DNA of 64,000 nt, from assembly GCA_963969395.1 (NCBI GenBank), contig OZ017795.1:38917063-38981062 (forward strand), read 5' to 3'. Below, in pieces: positions 11,860 through 23,599 of this stretch; positions within the stretch are counted from its first letter, which is position 1, and the number at the start of each line of letters is the position of its first letter. Both the position numbers and the translations under genes were made by a program. A model generated the notes under the pieces. It was not told the DNA's origin, made no database searches, and saw only the letters and a program-made list of their open reading frames with translations. Origin of the DNA: Pseudoscleropodium purum (lineage: Eukaryota; Streptophyta; Bryopsida; Hypnales; Brachytheciaceae).

Positions 11860-12590
11860 ATCAACATTTAGTGAGAACCAATGATAGAGAGGTTGTTCTT
11901 GTAGTCAAATTAGTTGTCCTTCATTAAGCTTTAAAGTGTATGGGATGATTTGAAGGCGAGGGTATGACAACTCATAAAAAAATATACTAATTGTATTCAA
12001 AGTAGAACATCATACCTCATTTAAGCATAGTAAAATGAATCTTTTCAAATAAACTTTAAACTAAGAAAAAGTGATAAATCAAATTGAATTTCAACTCAAA
12101 AAATCCATTTGTGATTTTGAGCCTCCAATTAAAAATCACGAACAAAGTTCAAAGAGGATTTTTACACATTTTCAAACTCTTCCAATTAAAAATCACGAAC
12201 AAAGTTCAAAGAGGATTTTTACACATTTTCAAACTCTTCCAATCAAAAATTATGGACCAAGTTTAGAAAGGGGGTGGAAGGGACATTCACACACATTTTC
12301 ACACCTTCTCTCTCAACTTTGTCCATAACTTTTGAGTGGAGACTCAAAATCAGAAAAAGATTTTTGAAATTCAAATTCATCTTAATTTTCTACATTTACG
12401 CATGAATTTTGTTGAAAAAGTTTATTTTATGTGCCTAAACAAGGTCTGAAATATTTCTTTGAACACAATTCCTCCTTTTGACTTGACTAAAAGTGGTTGA
12501 ACTCTTACAAAACCCTATATTCCTCTTACCGCCCAAACCTACATAAAGAAATTGCCACAAAGAACATTAGATGGCTTGTGAAGCTATGTA
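11860..12590 (+). repeat. Dispersed repeat R2, copy 2
   Basis: It contains GTGTATGGGATGATTTGAAG and the downstream landmarks shared with 6560-7330 and 35000-35470. This copy has gained an internal 57-bp tandem duplication (12125-12295). Confidence 0.55.
12125..12295 (+). repeat. 57-bp tandem repeat, about 2.5-3 units
   Basis: Units start at 12125, 12182 and 12239. The first two are essentially identical (CCAATTAAAAATCACGAACA ... TTCAAACTCTT) and the third is diverged. Because 57 is a multiple of three, the repeat keeps a frame open and makes an artefactual repetitive ORF. I do not regard it as coding. Confidence 0.9.
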
Positions 12591-12659
12591 AGAGACACAT
12601 GCTCAAAATTAAAAAGCTGAATTTAATGGAAACTAGTTTTTCAATAACCCAAATCATTA

Positions 12660-13502
12660 TAAATTTATAATTGGATGTCGTATTGCATTCTCCCACTTTT
12701 ATTAATTATTTGCCCATGTCCTGCCGGACCTGCTATCCGCCTACGATACTTTCTTTCAAGAAATCAATTACTGTAGTAGTCATACAATGTTATGTTAAAC
12801 GTCTCCTTCAAATCAAAACTACTCTGCATATGCAATTGGTCAAATCAATGTCCATAACATTACTAACATACGCCTCCCACGTCCCAACTAAGAGCCTCTC
12901 CTACTCAGGACAGGGTCGACAAAGAATTCACACAGCCTCACAATGCCTAAGAATGATCATTGTTTTCGGTAGTAGAAACGTATGGCTGGGGCATTGAAGT
13001 GCCAATCCACTAAACTCCTGAAACATTTCGTGAAAAACTCAGTTTAAATCCTCAGAATATCCAGATTCGGAAAAAATCCTTGCGAGACAGCAGAGGACGG
13101 AACAATCGAAATGGAGAGCCGGAACAAAAACCAGGAATGGAATGATAGCAGACCTTATTCAAATGATTGAATTTGTATTTCAGGGTGAATGATTGAGGCT
13201 TATTACCCGTGGTATAGACAATATTATCCCATGGTTAGTGGGAGTACCCTAAGGACTGTCAAGACTGTATAACTAAATATGGCACAAGTTGAGATAAGAA
13301 AAAAGAGACTTCTAAGCGTTGCTGGAAACCTGTCAAATGGTGCTACCTACAAATAGAACAGTTGTAAAATTAACCTAGCCTGACAATTATCAAGTAATAG
13401 CTGTACACCTACATCTCGTAGCGATAATGTTCACATGAATCGTATAAGTACAAAGTATGATGGACCAAGACCAACGATAGGTGAGGATAGGATGAATGTG
13501 GG
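12660..13502 (-). other. Likely 3' UTR and downstream flank of RBR
   Basis: This is less AT-rich than the DNA to its left and contiguous with the RBR stop codon. No recognisable ORF is seen on either strand. An AATAAA hexamer (minus strand) lies near 12698 and might mark the distal end of the transcript, but this is not established. Confidence 0.35.
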
Positions 13503-16500
13503 TTATCTATCAGACCGCGATCGCTTTGATGGAGACCATGATCTGGGAATAGTAGAATCTGCTTTCGTCCTTATTGAGTGCGAGTTCCCATTCCCATTGA
13601 GAATGTTCAAGGTGTTGGCAACCAATGAATCACTCACCACGGCTGCCGCTCCAAAATCTAACCTCCCCAACCGCCTAATTAACCAAAAACCATGTAAGTG
13701 ACATTCCTGTAACTGAAAACCATGCAGTACCACGGCAACCATAGAGGAAGAAACATTCTATATATGATTGCCACACAGAACTGTGAAGTTTAACACACCT
13801 GTTGTTCAACCGATTATTAATATCTGTCAGATCTTTCGATGGGCTTTGGTAAGCTTGGGTACTTTCTCCAACACATGCATAAAGACTCCGAGTGTGTGGA
13901 GACATGATTGAATCGATCTGCGAGCATAAAGCGAATCAGAAACGAGTTGCAATCCCGCACCAACCCATCACCAAGGAAACAGCTACCAGGAATTTCAAGG
14001 ACTCTGTTCTTCAGTCACGTTTTATCAATTGGACTGGCATACAGGTAAGTACCTTATTCGATGGAAGTGGAGAAACATAAACATTATGTTTTGCAGACAC
14101 CTTCTTCGGAGACATATCAGGAAGAGCAGGGAAGGTAGACGGACTAGGTGAAGCAGGCGCCTGTGCTGCACGCCACAAAATTTTCAAATGACACATTGAC
14201 AATAAGATTCTGGCCGCATGACTTCAGAGACTTGCCGAATTGAGAGTCACATATTTGTAACTGAATTACACACTAACGAGCCAGTCTGCAATACAGACGA
14301 AGTTATGCTTCGTCAAATCTGTCACACCTACCTTGACTACTGCAGACTGGGCTTGTTGCAGTTGGTTTAATGGGATAAAGGATCACTCAACAGGCTTCTG
14401 AACAGGTCTTCCAGGTAAAATTCAGGTCTCAAGAGAGCCCTGCACTTAAAACCCTAGAATGTCAGATAAGGTTCTTGTGATGAGGATAGTAACATCACTA
14501 GAGGGTATTCACTTTGCAAGAAGCAGAGGAATGGTTTGAGAGACTGGTCGTACTCATGCATCAGGCCACGCACAAAGTTGAAAAGAACTACCGTATTGCC
14601 TCTAGGGTGGCAAAACACTAGGTGCCTCCATGAACTTGAAATCTCACCTTGAAATCCGTGAGGAGGGAAAAAATTGAAATACAAGACGAGGAAAACACAA
14701 TATAGGGGACATTGGCAGTTTTTTCGATTGGAGAAATGATAACCAATTCAGAAAGCAGAAAATGAACAAACTTTTCACAATTTGCAAACGAATTGTGAAG
14801 TGAAACAACTGACAGAGATTAGCATCATACCTTCAAGCAGGTTTCTCTCTTCAGGAACAGCAATGTTTTTTGGAACCGAAGAGCCAGCGTTTGAACCCAA
14901 GTGCAGCAAGAAGGACTTCGTTGAAGGAACAAAAACTTCATTATAAAACTTGATGATATCCCCTGTCCTTGCTTGTCCTACTTTCTGCAGAATATTGCTA
15001 TGTACAATCAGCATGACAGTAGCATAATTGGTAGTTCTTAACCTCCACACGCACAAGCAACCCTGTACAACAAAGGTAACAGAATAACCATCAGGTTCAT
15101 GACATACGGATCTTAAATGCTTACCCCAACATTTTTGTTAACGGCTGCATCCAGGAGGACGTTGCGGAACACATAAGGCTTGCACTGTGGTTGTTTCCTG
15201 TAATGGTAAATGATATCTCGGAAAGCAACATTAGCTTTGCTGACCTGGAAGCTCAACAGTACAACATTTCTTATCAGTGCCAATACATACTAGATTCTCA
15301 TGACATAAAGCCAAGCAATTAGTTATTCTCAAATAGACACGACAGAACAAAATTGCAAGTATCCAGCGAGCGGATCTCGCTGAGAAAAAAAGAAACACTA
15401 GCAACAAATTGACGTACCTTGCAGATGCCGTAGAGACAGCAGAGAATGACTTGGTCGATATGCCGGTTGAAAAAAAGACTAGTTTCATGGTTCAGTGCAT
15501 GATTCAAGGCGTGGAGCACATGATCAGCAACCTGTTGAGACTGTTGTAGACGGCCACACAAGAACTGTATCCGAACAGCAGCCAGCTTCGACACCTGGTC
15601 ATACAATACAAGAATACGGTGAGGGACTCATTCTAGTTCATAAAACATCACTCATTCAATAATTGTTAGGCTAACATCCTACCAATTGACGCCATTCCAA
15701 GAAATCACTGTGAGCTCAACAGTCCTTTCAGAAACGGTATAACCACAATGCTAACAAGGGTCACCAATACTAGGAGGAACAAAGACAAACATCTTAGGGC
15801 AAGGACAAAAGTAAGTGAGCCTAACCCGACATGCTCATCACCACTAAATGTCATTGACAGACTAGTTCTTAAGCGATGATTTCTTTCCTGTACACCAGGA
15901 TGCAGTTATCATCGTGTCCTTTGTTCCACTGCATTACTTCCCAAAAGTCTACAACATATCTAGAGTTGTACCACAACGCGTTTCACGCATGCTCACTGGC
16001 GGTAAGAACAAGAGCTGTCCTGAACTGAGCATGGCTTCCAACAGTTGGACAACTGAAACGATATCAACTAGAGCTAGTAACCGGACATTTGCAGAAATAG
16101 CACCCGGATCGACATGAATACCTTCTGAAAAAAAACCTTGATGGAGGTATCTGCAAAAGTTTCGCCTCCAGCGTGAGGGTTTGGCCTTTGCGGACTGCAG
16201 AGAAAAGAGGTATTCTAAGTGATAAATTGAACCATAAAATGGAGTATAACTTAATTACAAGCTGATCAGGAACGTAAATACGTAGTAGTAAAAATGAACC
16301 GACAAACTTCACCCCATGGTGCCAGAACTAAAAATGAAAAGCTTCCTTAAAACCTTGATATCTAATAATACAAACTGTCGAAGGACATCTACAACATCCA
16401 GTAATGCAGAGCAACTTTCTTCTTTCCATTGTAATACTAATTTTCCCTTCCTAGAAGCTCCAAATAATTCATAGGAAATCTTAAAGATATGCAAAACGAC

Positions 16501-19500
16501 GAATTGGTCCAAATATGCACTTAGCGGTAAAATGTTGAATAAAAAATACTGAATGAAGCCTCATCAAAATCAAACCAAATCGCAGAGAGAATTAAAATGA
16601 AAGAAAATTACAGACTGAAGTTGATCCAGACAAAACACACATACCTTGCAAAGGCAGACAACAGCGGTGGCATCAGACGACTCTTCTGAGGAGAACTAAA
16701 TGCAGAAAATGCGGAAGGGCCTCTCACTGGTGACATGAAACTAGTATTCCCAGCTTGCTCAGCACTAGCAGCTGTTGCACTTCCATTGGTTGCCACAGGT
16801 ATGATTGATCCATGCTGAGGTGGTGAGAGTCCAGCCCCTCCCACTTCCCCTGAAAGCCAAAGATGTGAAGGGGATCAGAACGAGAAGATTATCAAAAATT
16901 TACAGAAGGTAATGAAAGAGAACAACAATACGCCCCAGAAAACAAAGGCCCTCACCGGCTGGGTCATCATCTGCTTTTGGACCTCCAACAGGAACATCCA
17001 CTGAAGCTGGTGGAGGGTGATACTGTAACTTCAGGGTATCTAGAGATGGCATGGGATCTGGCATCATGTTCAACCTATTAATTTCCGACGCAAGATTTGG
17101 TTTTGAAATTATTAGAGAGTCGTACATAGAAGAGCCCTTCTCCCAGGTCATGCTTTCCAAAAGTCTTTCTTCTATGGAATTTAAATGCCGTTTCAGCTCA
17201 CGCGGAAGAGTCTCCTCATGACGAACAAAGCTTTCAATAACTTTACTTAAATCAAAAGCAGTTATCCCTGTTGGCTCCAACACCGCAGGAAAGGTCATGG
17301 TCACAGTTTTGTGAGTAGCAAGAACTAACTCCGCTGAGCATGCAAGCATGCAGCGATGGAACATCTCGTTAGGGAGAAAAACAAGGTGGTTGGTGCGTAA
17401 TCGATGAGATTCAGCCTTACAAATGGCCCCAAGGACTTTATAATACAGTTTCAAGGATTCTAATCTGCGCTGATCAGCCCATAATTTGTCCATAGTCCCT
17501 GTCTCCCTAGCTCCTCGCCAATTCCTGGCCTGAAAAATAGCCCCGAGTATTACATCCGCCCTATTCTTCACATCGGATGCAACGTTACGATCACAGGATT
17601 GGAAGTACCGCTGCAATCCAGGTGAAGGTTCTGTTGACAGAGGTGCTATGACTGTGCGGAGCCATTTAGCAGTCGTCATTGTGATGCTAATAGGCGTAGG
17701 AGGGGGTTTACAGCTGTTAGCAGCCGGCTGACTGCTAGGTTGACTGTCCATATTCGCAGGTGATGAACAGGGCGAGTTGCATGGTGACGAAGGGGATGCA
17801 CCTGAGGATACTGCAGGGCCCTGTCCTGGTGAAGTTATTGAATCGTGCTTTCTCTGCCAAAAACATACGATCGTGAATCTTTTTACCAAAAGCAACATCA
17901 TATCTACAGTAACATACTGAGACAGTAATGCAGATAATAATAAAATTTAAACCCGAATAGAATACAACAGATGATTCAGGGACTGAGAAGAGGGTATTGA
18001 AATAACAAGCCAAAATAAAGGAGTTTCATCTCCTAGCAGGCAATAAGGTATCTCAATCCACTATACTTCTGACTATAAGACAAAGTCAGATGTATAGATT
18101 TCATTACATAGAAATAAAATAATGAGGAAATTACACATGAATGACTCTATATGAACCTTGTGTCATTGACTTGGGATAGAGAAAATACCTTCACTCCAGA
18201 AACACTTGCCGCACTACCACTCGAGACAGCTCCTATTAAACTATCTTCACCATTAATGAACATTCGCTCGTCCAATTCTCCTCGAGTACAGTACCATTCG
18301 TTATAGTCTTTCTCCAAAACGAGAAGATTTGAAGATATTTGATCATCCTTCATTAAACCTTCAAAGTACGCTATGCCATCTGCAAAAGTCTGAATAGTCA
18401 TAAATTTGTAGAACCCTTGGCATGTATGTGCTCCACGTTGGCACGTCCAGCCGGCACTAGAAAGAAGTACAAAGAAATATTGCAGATCGAAGCATACGAA
18501 TAAAAGAGAGAATCATACGCACCTAGTGTGATCTCGGAAATTTGAGGGAAGTTACCAGAACTGATCTCAGACGGGGGGGTTTTCATGAGATCTTCGATCA
18601 TTTTATTGAGTTTCAGAACCATGCCAGAAACATCCTCCTCTGAGGCATTGTACATGTAGCAGAGTGATCCAACCAGATTCACCCCTTTCGGACTCCTTTT
18701 GGCTGTTTCATGAACACATGTGAATCATCATATTGAAGTGACCTGAACCAATAAATTGGGCACATCCTTACATATCAGCAAAAAAATCACTTTGACAACC
18801 ACTAGAAAAGTTAGGTACCGTACCAAACTTCAATTTATCGTCGAATGAAAACCTTCTCCAGGTGAGTGGTGTGTGTATGATCAAGACTATCTGCAACGGC
18901 GATGGGAGAATAAAGATTCATCAAATAGGAAAGACAACTGTGAACAGAACACAAGAAATAGTAAATATTTGGTTGAAAATTGAAGCAATTGTTGGCAGAT
19001 ATGTGATGATTGGCATTAACACATTAAGTAGTAAATGATAAGTATGGTGACTATGGATGGTAAGTAGTAAATATTGATGTTTTAGTTGTGCAACGTATCG
19101 AAGGTTCCGTACAATAACAGCCAAGAGCCCGTTGGTGCAAGTGACGAGGTCAGTGAAGTGGCTGAGCACGTGCATCCGCAAAGCTAGAAACAACATCCAG
19201 CCAAAACGCATGTGGACCGGAGGGGGAGCATCCCCATTGCCTCCTAACGCGGATCCATTGGCACTTCCAGTCTGGGACTCAGGGAAAATGAAAAGATGCT
19301 GATATATCCTTCTGTAATAACTGCACGCATAACACAAGTGTTACGCAGCATCAGATTGGATGAATAAAACAATTGTTGGGTGGGAAAAGAAAGGAAGAAT
19401 TTCTAGGGTATACCCAGAAAACACGTCCTGCTGAATTGAAAATTATCAACTCTCAAATATTCCTCAATTATCGTAAGATTGGTTAGAATGGTCAAATGTA

Positions 19501-21183
19501 ATACGATATAGCAGGTTCCAGGCGACCACCTGGAACATCAGATCTCGACCAGCCCTAGCTATTAGAGCTCTATGCACTTGAATGTCACAATATTGGCGAC
19601 ACTGAAACATGTCAATGAGTGCAACTTACTTGTAGAGGACCATCAGGTGGACAAAATTGGCTTGAACTTCTTTCACCTGTTTGCACGACCAAAACGAGAT
19701 AACGTGAATACAGTGACAAAGAGAAAACGTGTATTTGCACCAGCGCAACCTCCAGTGCCCTACTGAAGCTACACGAGAAAAGGTGGATAAAATCCTTATC
19801 GACTTATTACCTGAAGTCGTTTCTCCCAGTCTTCTCCATACAGAGACTTCAGCGTCGAGCCAGCCTTTGCAAGGAACTGAGGAAGTTCCTTGAAAAATTC
19901 AACCACACTGCAACCACCAACACATAGCCCTTACAGTGAATTTTCTAAGGTAACTATTTGATAACTTTCAAGATGAGTTCAAGAAAAAACCCAAAAGATG
20001 CACCAGACAGTTGAATGAACGATCTTGGAATTTAGAAAAATTCGAGTTTATAAACATATATGGTAAAATCAAATATCAGTACTGGATACTGACTGTTCAT
20101 ATAGCAAGGAAGAATAATCTTACCTCAGTTTTGTCTCACGCAAGAGTTGAGAAAAAGTAAAGCCAGTTACTCCGTTTTCATGTCTATCCCCTCCTACGGA
20201 CGCTCCAGCACTCAATCTCCTCACAACATAGAGAACACAGGCACTCCATAGACGCTCTGTCTCCTCCGGCTAGAAATGCACATAGAAGATCGCCAGCGTC
20301 AAACTTAACGATCCATCTCACATAAAAAAAATGCGTGTTCGGCATAGTCGACCAATAATAATAAAACCCGCAAATGAGGCCAAGCAATGTATCCTAACGA
20401 TTTTGAGGATACCAAGACCATTAGATACAAAGTTAGATACCAAGGTCAATGAGTCGAAAACTTACTGTTCCTGTCCCAATAGTGCCAATATTAGCCTTCA
20501 AGAGGCTTTTACTTGCTCTGAACAACGTTAGTGACTGTTGTGTTGTTTCATCGTCCAATTTCAGACCATCCTGCAAGTAGCCACCCCTCACATATTAATA
20601 AACACGATCGTTCATTAACAAAACCATCCATTTATCAAACATTTTCCGAAAATTCCTTGGGCAACGCGAAGCGAATTCCTTAAGAAACTTCCTTAGTTCT
20701 CGTAGTCCCTATTTGAGACCTCTATGAATATGGATCACAGACGCAACCACAATCTAACAGCCCTTTCGAATAATAGAAGTAGAACTTATAATACACATAT
20801 TAAAGGCTATTGAGAGGCAACGCATGCACGTGATAATTTGGTCGCATAGATCGTATAGATAGAGAAGACGTCAGCTTCGTTATCAGAAAGAATCGTACCT
20901 CACAGCGGCTTCTGAAACGGGATTCCAAGGCCTCCAAGAATTTTTCTGAGTTGCTTTTCGTCTTTGATTTGGTATCAGAACCATTTGTGCTCGGCCCTCC
21001 TGCCATCCCCTGTCGAGGTTGACTACTTGTATCAATGCCGTCGTCTACATTCTCCAACTTGCATGGCCGTAAAGGAGACCTTCTCTTGGGTTGCGAGTTT
21101 TCAGATTTGAGTGGAGACTGCGCCTCTTTGACCTCTGAACTCAAAGTGTCACCATTCAAATCAATGCCCCGTCCTTCTGGCAT
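13503..21183 (-). CDS. RBR: Retinoblastoma-related protein (18 exons, 1118 aa)
   Basis: Coding exons, in transcript order: 20899-21183, 20466-20570, 20124-20269, 19811-19907, 19630-19676, 19113-19320, 18824-18890, 18523-18702, 18189-18379, 16956-17853, 16645-16849, 16122-16194, 15418-15594, 15125-15244, 14831-14984, 14053-14165, 13799-13917, 13503-13674. They sum to 3357 nt; all introns are GT-AG and all phases agree. RBR is the nuclear pocket protein that binds E2F/DP and LxCxE partners to block S-phase genes and steer stem-cell fate. Visible: an RbN-type region from about residue 131; pocket A at about 497-713 ([47 protein letters not shown]); a spacer; pocket B at about 813-960 ([41 protein letters not shown]); and a C-terminal part with [25 protein letters not shown] and INNRLNN. 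Many SP sites suit CDK phosphorylation. The ATG at 21183 (MPEGRG) is chosen because a non-ATG codon is all that precedes it in frame. The protein is longer than Arabidopsis RBR1 (1013 aa), with extra length in the N-terminus and spacer. Confidence 0.97.
14166..14830 (-). other. RBR intron 15 (longest coding-region intron, 665 nt)
   Basis: It lies between the exon ending ERNLLE(G) and the exon starting with AQAPASP. A short minus-strand frame inside (14454-14684) has no RBR similarity and breaks the phase, so I leave it intronic. Confidence 0.75.
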
Positions 21184-21379
21184 TTTGATCAACGCATAAA
21201 TTATTGACTTTGTCCACCCTCGACAGATCAATCGATTGCTGCCCTACTCATATTGGATGACGTGCGCATACTGTCACTTGCGGCCTTGAGCAGAAAGAGA
21301 GATCTCAAGTACGAGTGCTCCACAGGATTAAGTACGAGCTAGACTCTATAAAGTCTCGAACATCATCAAAGGGCTTAAC
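21184..21379 (-). promoter_or_regulatory. RBR 5' leader, last leader exon
   Basis: A strong acceptor (TTCTTTTACAG, read on the minus strand) ends at 21380, and the leader then runs to the ATG at 21183. It carries two short upstream ORFs: one starting ATGATG near 21365 and encoding about six residues, and one of 13 codons at 21228-21269. These could reduce translation of RBR if the leader is as drawn. Exon boundaries outside the coding region are inferred from splice motifs only. Confidence 0.45.
21228..21269 (-). promoter_or_regulatory. Upstream ORF in the RBR leader (13 codons plus stop)
   Basis: ATG at 21269 with stop TGA at 21228-21230, ending 44 bases before the RBR start. It is out of frame with RBR and contains a second ATG. 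A regulatory role is inference. Confidence 0.35.
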
Positions 21380-22853
21380 CTGTAAAAGAACAGAGAACAT
21401 GAGCTCCAGGAAAATTAGATGTCGCTAAAGTACGATTGTCAAACTCTCCGTTAAACGATACCATATAAAACAGGGAACCATATTGGCAGAGTGAAACGTG
21501 CACACCACCGAAACCAATTGCCCCTTCCTCCACTCGTGAAATTAGCATTACCATAGCAGAAGCACTTCAGAAGAAATGGCAGAGGTGAACAAAATGAAGC
21601 TCAAATCTCACAATGGCCAAATATAATGTGTACCGGAGAGCACACAGAAGTAGCACAGGCAGTGTCAAATCAGCATATTCGGCAAACAAGACCAAGACCG
21701 TTCGACAGTAACCTCATTTTAAGGTCGGTGAGACATAATTAGAGCACATTCAAAAATCAACGACACTTCTATGCAGAGCCAGGATCCGCTTGAAGCAATC
21801 CTCTTAAGTCTATACACATAATCATTGTAGACTCCCGTCTACGCAATAGAGGAATTCAAGAATGCCTACGTAACATTCGGAATATGAACGTGCTGGCTAC
21901 AATCGCTAAGCAGAATTCCTATCTTTCAGAGTCCAAGTTAAGTGAGACAGACAAACTAATTGCCAATAACTACACTCTTGACTTGCAGGCATGTGTTGCT
22001 GGCAAGAAATCATGGTTCATTATGTAGGTCCAGGAGGAAGCGGCATCACTGCGCATTGGTCTTATAATTAGTGAGCGCAAGCCAGTGAAAGAATTTTACC
22101 CTGTCAACCCTTAGAAAAACATTGAGGTCGAAATAAGTCAGTAAGATTTGAATTACAGAAAAGGGAACAATGGATTCGAATGAATCGGTAAACGAAAACA
22201 ACAAGCTTCAATGGACACAAATGAGCACGGCTATGAAGGAGAGTGAACACGGACACGTATCCAACAGGCAAGAATTGCCCCAATCGGATCCAGGAATCAA
22301 ACACTATTCGCTATGTCCTATAGCGGACGTGTAGTTTGCCAAAAAAAGCAAGTTCTGCTTAAGAATACCACCTTTGCTCATGTCCAAAATGGACATGATA
22401 GCTCATACAGCAAGAGCACCCTCGAATCAATCTTCAACAGCACGCAAGGCTATCAAGACAGAAACTCGATGGCTATAAGGACACCATACAACCCGTTCAA
22501 ACCAGCAGTCGCATCCAATACTCCTTCGAGTATAAATACGGGCTAAGGAACCTCGCCTATGGTATGTGAGAAGCTTCAATGCCTCGCAGACGCTTAACAA
22601 AATAGGACTCTTGCACCCGATGGAAAATACATAAATCGACTGATCTCACGACATCCCTGAGAGACCATTCCTAAAAGAAAACTATACAAAAGAGAGTCGA
22701 AACAACAAAAGCAACAATCACATACTCCACAGGCTCTATTCGCGCTCCCTATGCAATGTTCAATAAAACAAAAATTAAGACCGAAATTCAATGACACAAA
22801 TCTGTGTTCAACTACAGCGGCTATTTCAAAGAAGAGCAATTATTATTCCTTAC
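21380..22853 (-). other. Probable intron in the RBR 5' leader
   Basis: A candidate donor GTAAGG (minus strand) lies at 22853 and a strong acceptor at 21380, giving an intron of about 1.47 kb. An alternative donor GTAGGT lies at 22860. No recognisable ORF is found inside. Leader introns are common in plant housekeeping and cell-cycle genes; here it is inferred from motifs. Confidence 0.35.
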
Positions 22854-23560
22854 CACCTACCCGCCGCTACAAGAAGCGAATCACAAAGACAGAAGAAATT
22901 TTCCGCAGTTTCGCGCACACTATTCGCCACACACTGTTCCGGAGCTTCTCAAAAAATAAATTCCCTCGGTGCTCAAAAGCTAGAGCGAGACTTTAACTAT
23001 TCTATCCCGAGGTTCGCCACAGCCTTTTAATACAATAGAAAGACAAAACGACAGGAAGCAATAATCACAGAGGCTAACAAAACCAGCGCCGATGAGGCAG
23101 CAGCGCATTGACGAACGAAACACTTCTCCCACACTCCAACGCCAACTCTCTCTCTCCCACAGGAATCTGGACAAAATACGAAAAATGAAAAAGAAAAATC
23201 GTGCAAAAGAAGGCGAGCAAACAGCCAGGAAACAGAGTAAGCGTAGGAGGACGGAAGGCACCTACGGAACGAAGCGGACATACCGGTGACGGGGGAGCAG
23301 CGGTGTGCCCGACGGATTGCAAAAGCTGAGAAACGGCGATATTTGGCAGAGATGCGGAGAAGCTCTCCTCAGCAGCAGCAGAGAGACGAAGGGCCGGACG
23401 AGCCAGCGAGGGAGCGAGAGCGGCCCCCTGCCCTGGCCAGTGCAGCGCGGGAAAGGCCCGGAGTCAGTTGACGTCCGGGAGCTCATACCCTGATACCCTC
23501 TTACCATGTACCCGGAAATAGGGACAGATGTAAATTTAGAATATGACTGTTCAGCTTGTT
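22854..23560 (-). promoter_or_regulatory. RBR promoter and first leader exon region
   Basis: The sequence turns GC-rich between about 23100 and 23480, with GAGA-type runs on the transcribed strand, then drops to AT-rich beyond 23600. This is the expected promoter position for the leftward RBR gene. No clear TATA box is seen. Short frames on both strands here do not resemble proteins. Confidence 0.5.
23445..23454 (-). promoter_or_regulatory. E2F-type binding site in the RBR promoter
   Basis: The plus strand reads GCGCGGGAAA, that is TTTCCCGCGC in the direction of RBR transcription. It is a full match to the E2F consensus TTTSSCGS and sits in the GC-rich promoter island about 2.3 kb before the ATG. 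E2F control of RBR genes is known in other plants, so a feedback loop is plausible. Confidence 0.6.
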
Positions 23561-23599
23561 CTGTCAGCTGGTGAGTTCGATATTGGTTCACATGACGTT

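Noticed and set aside
12125..12295. CRISPR-like repeat array
   Set aside because: Direct head-to-tail tandem repeats without spacers in a plant-type nuclear sequence.
12071..12328. Repetitive plus-strand ORFs
   Set aside because: Created by a 57-bp tandem duplication in non-coding repeat DNA; unit length is a multiple of three by chance.
14454..14684. Possible extra RBR exon in intron 15
   Set aside because: No similarity to RBR, and inclusion would break the phase between the flanking exons, which join perfectly without it.
18424..18456. Extra RBR exon from the alternative acceptor
   Set aside because: It leads to an in-frame stop. Joining 18523 directly to 18379 gives [13 protein letters not shown], which matches the conserved family pattern.
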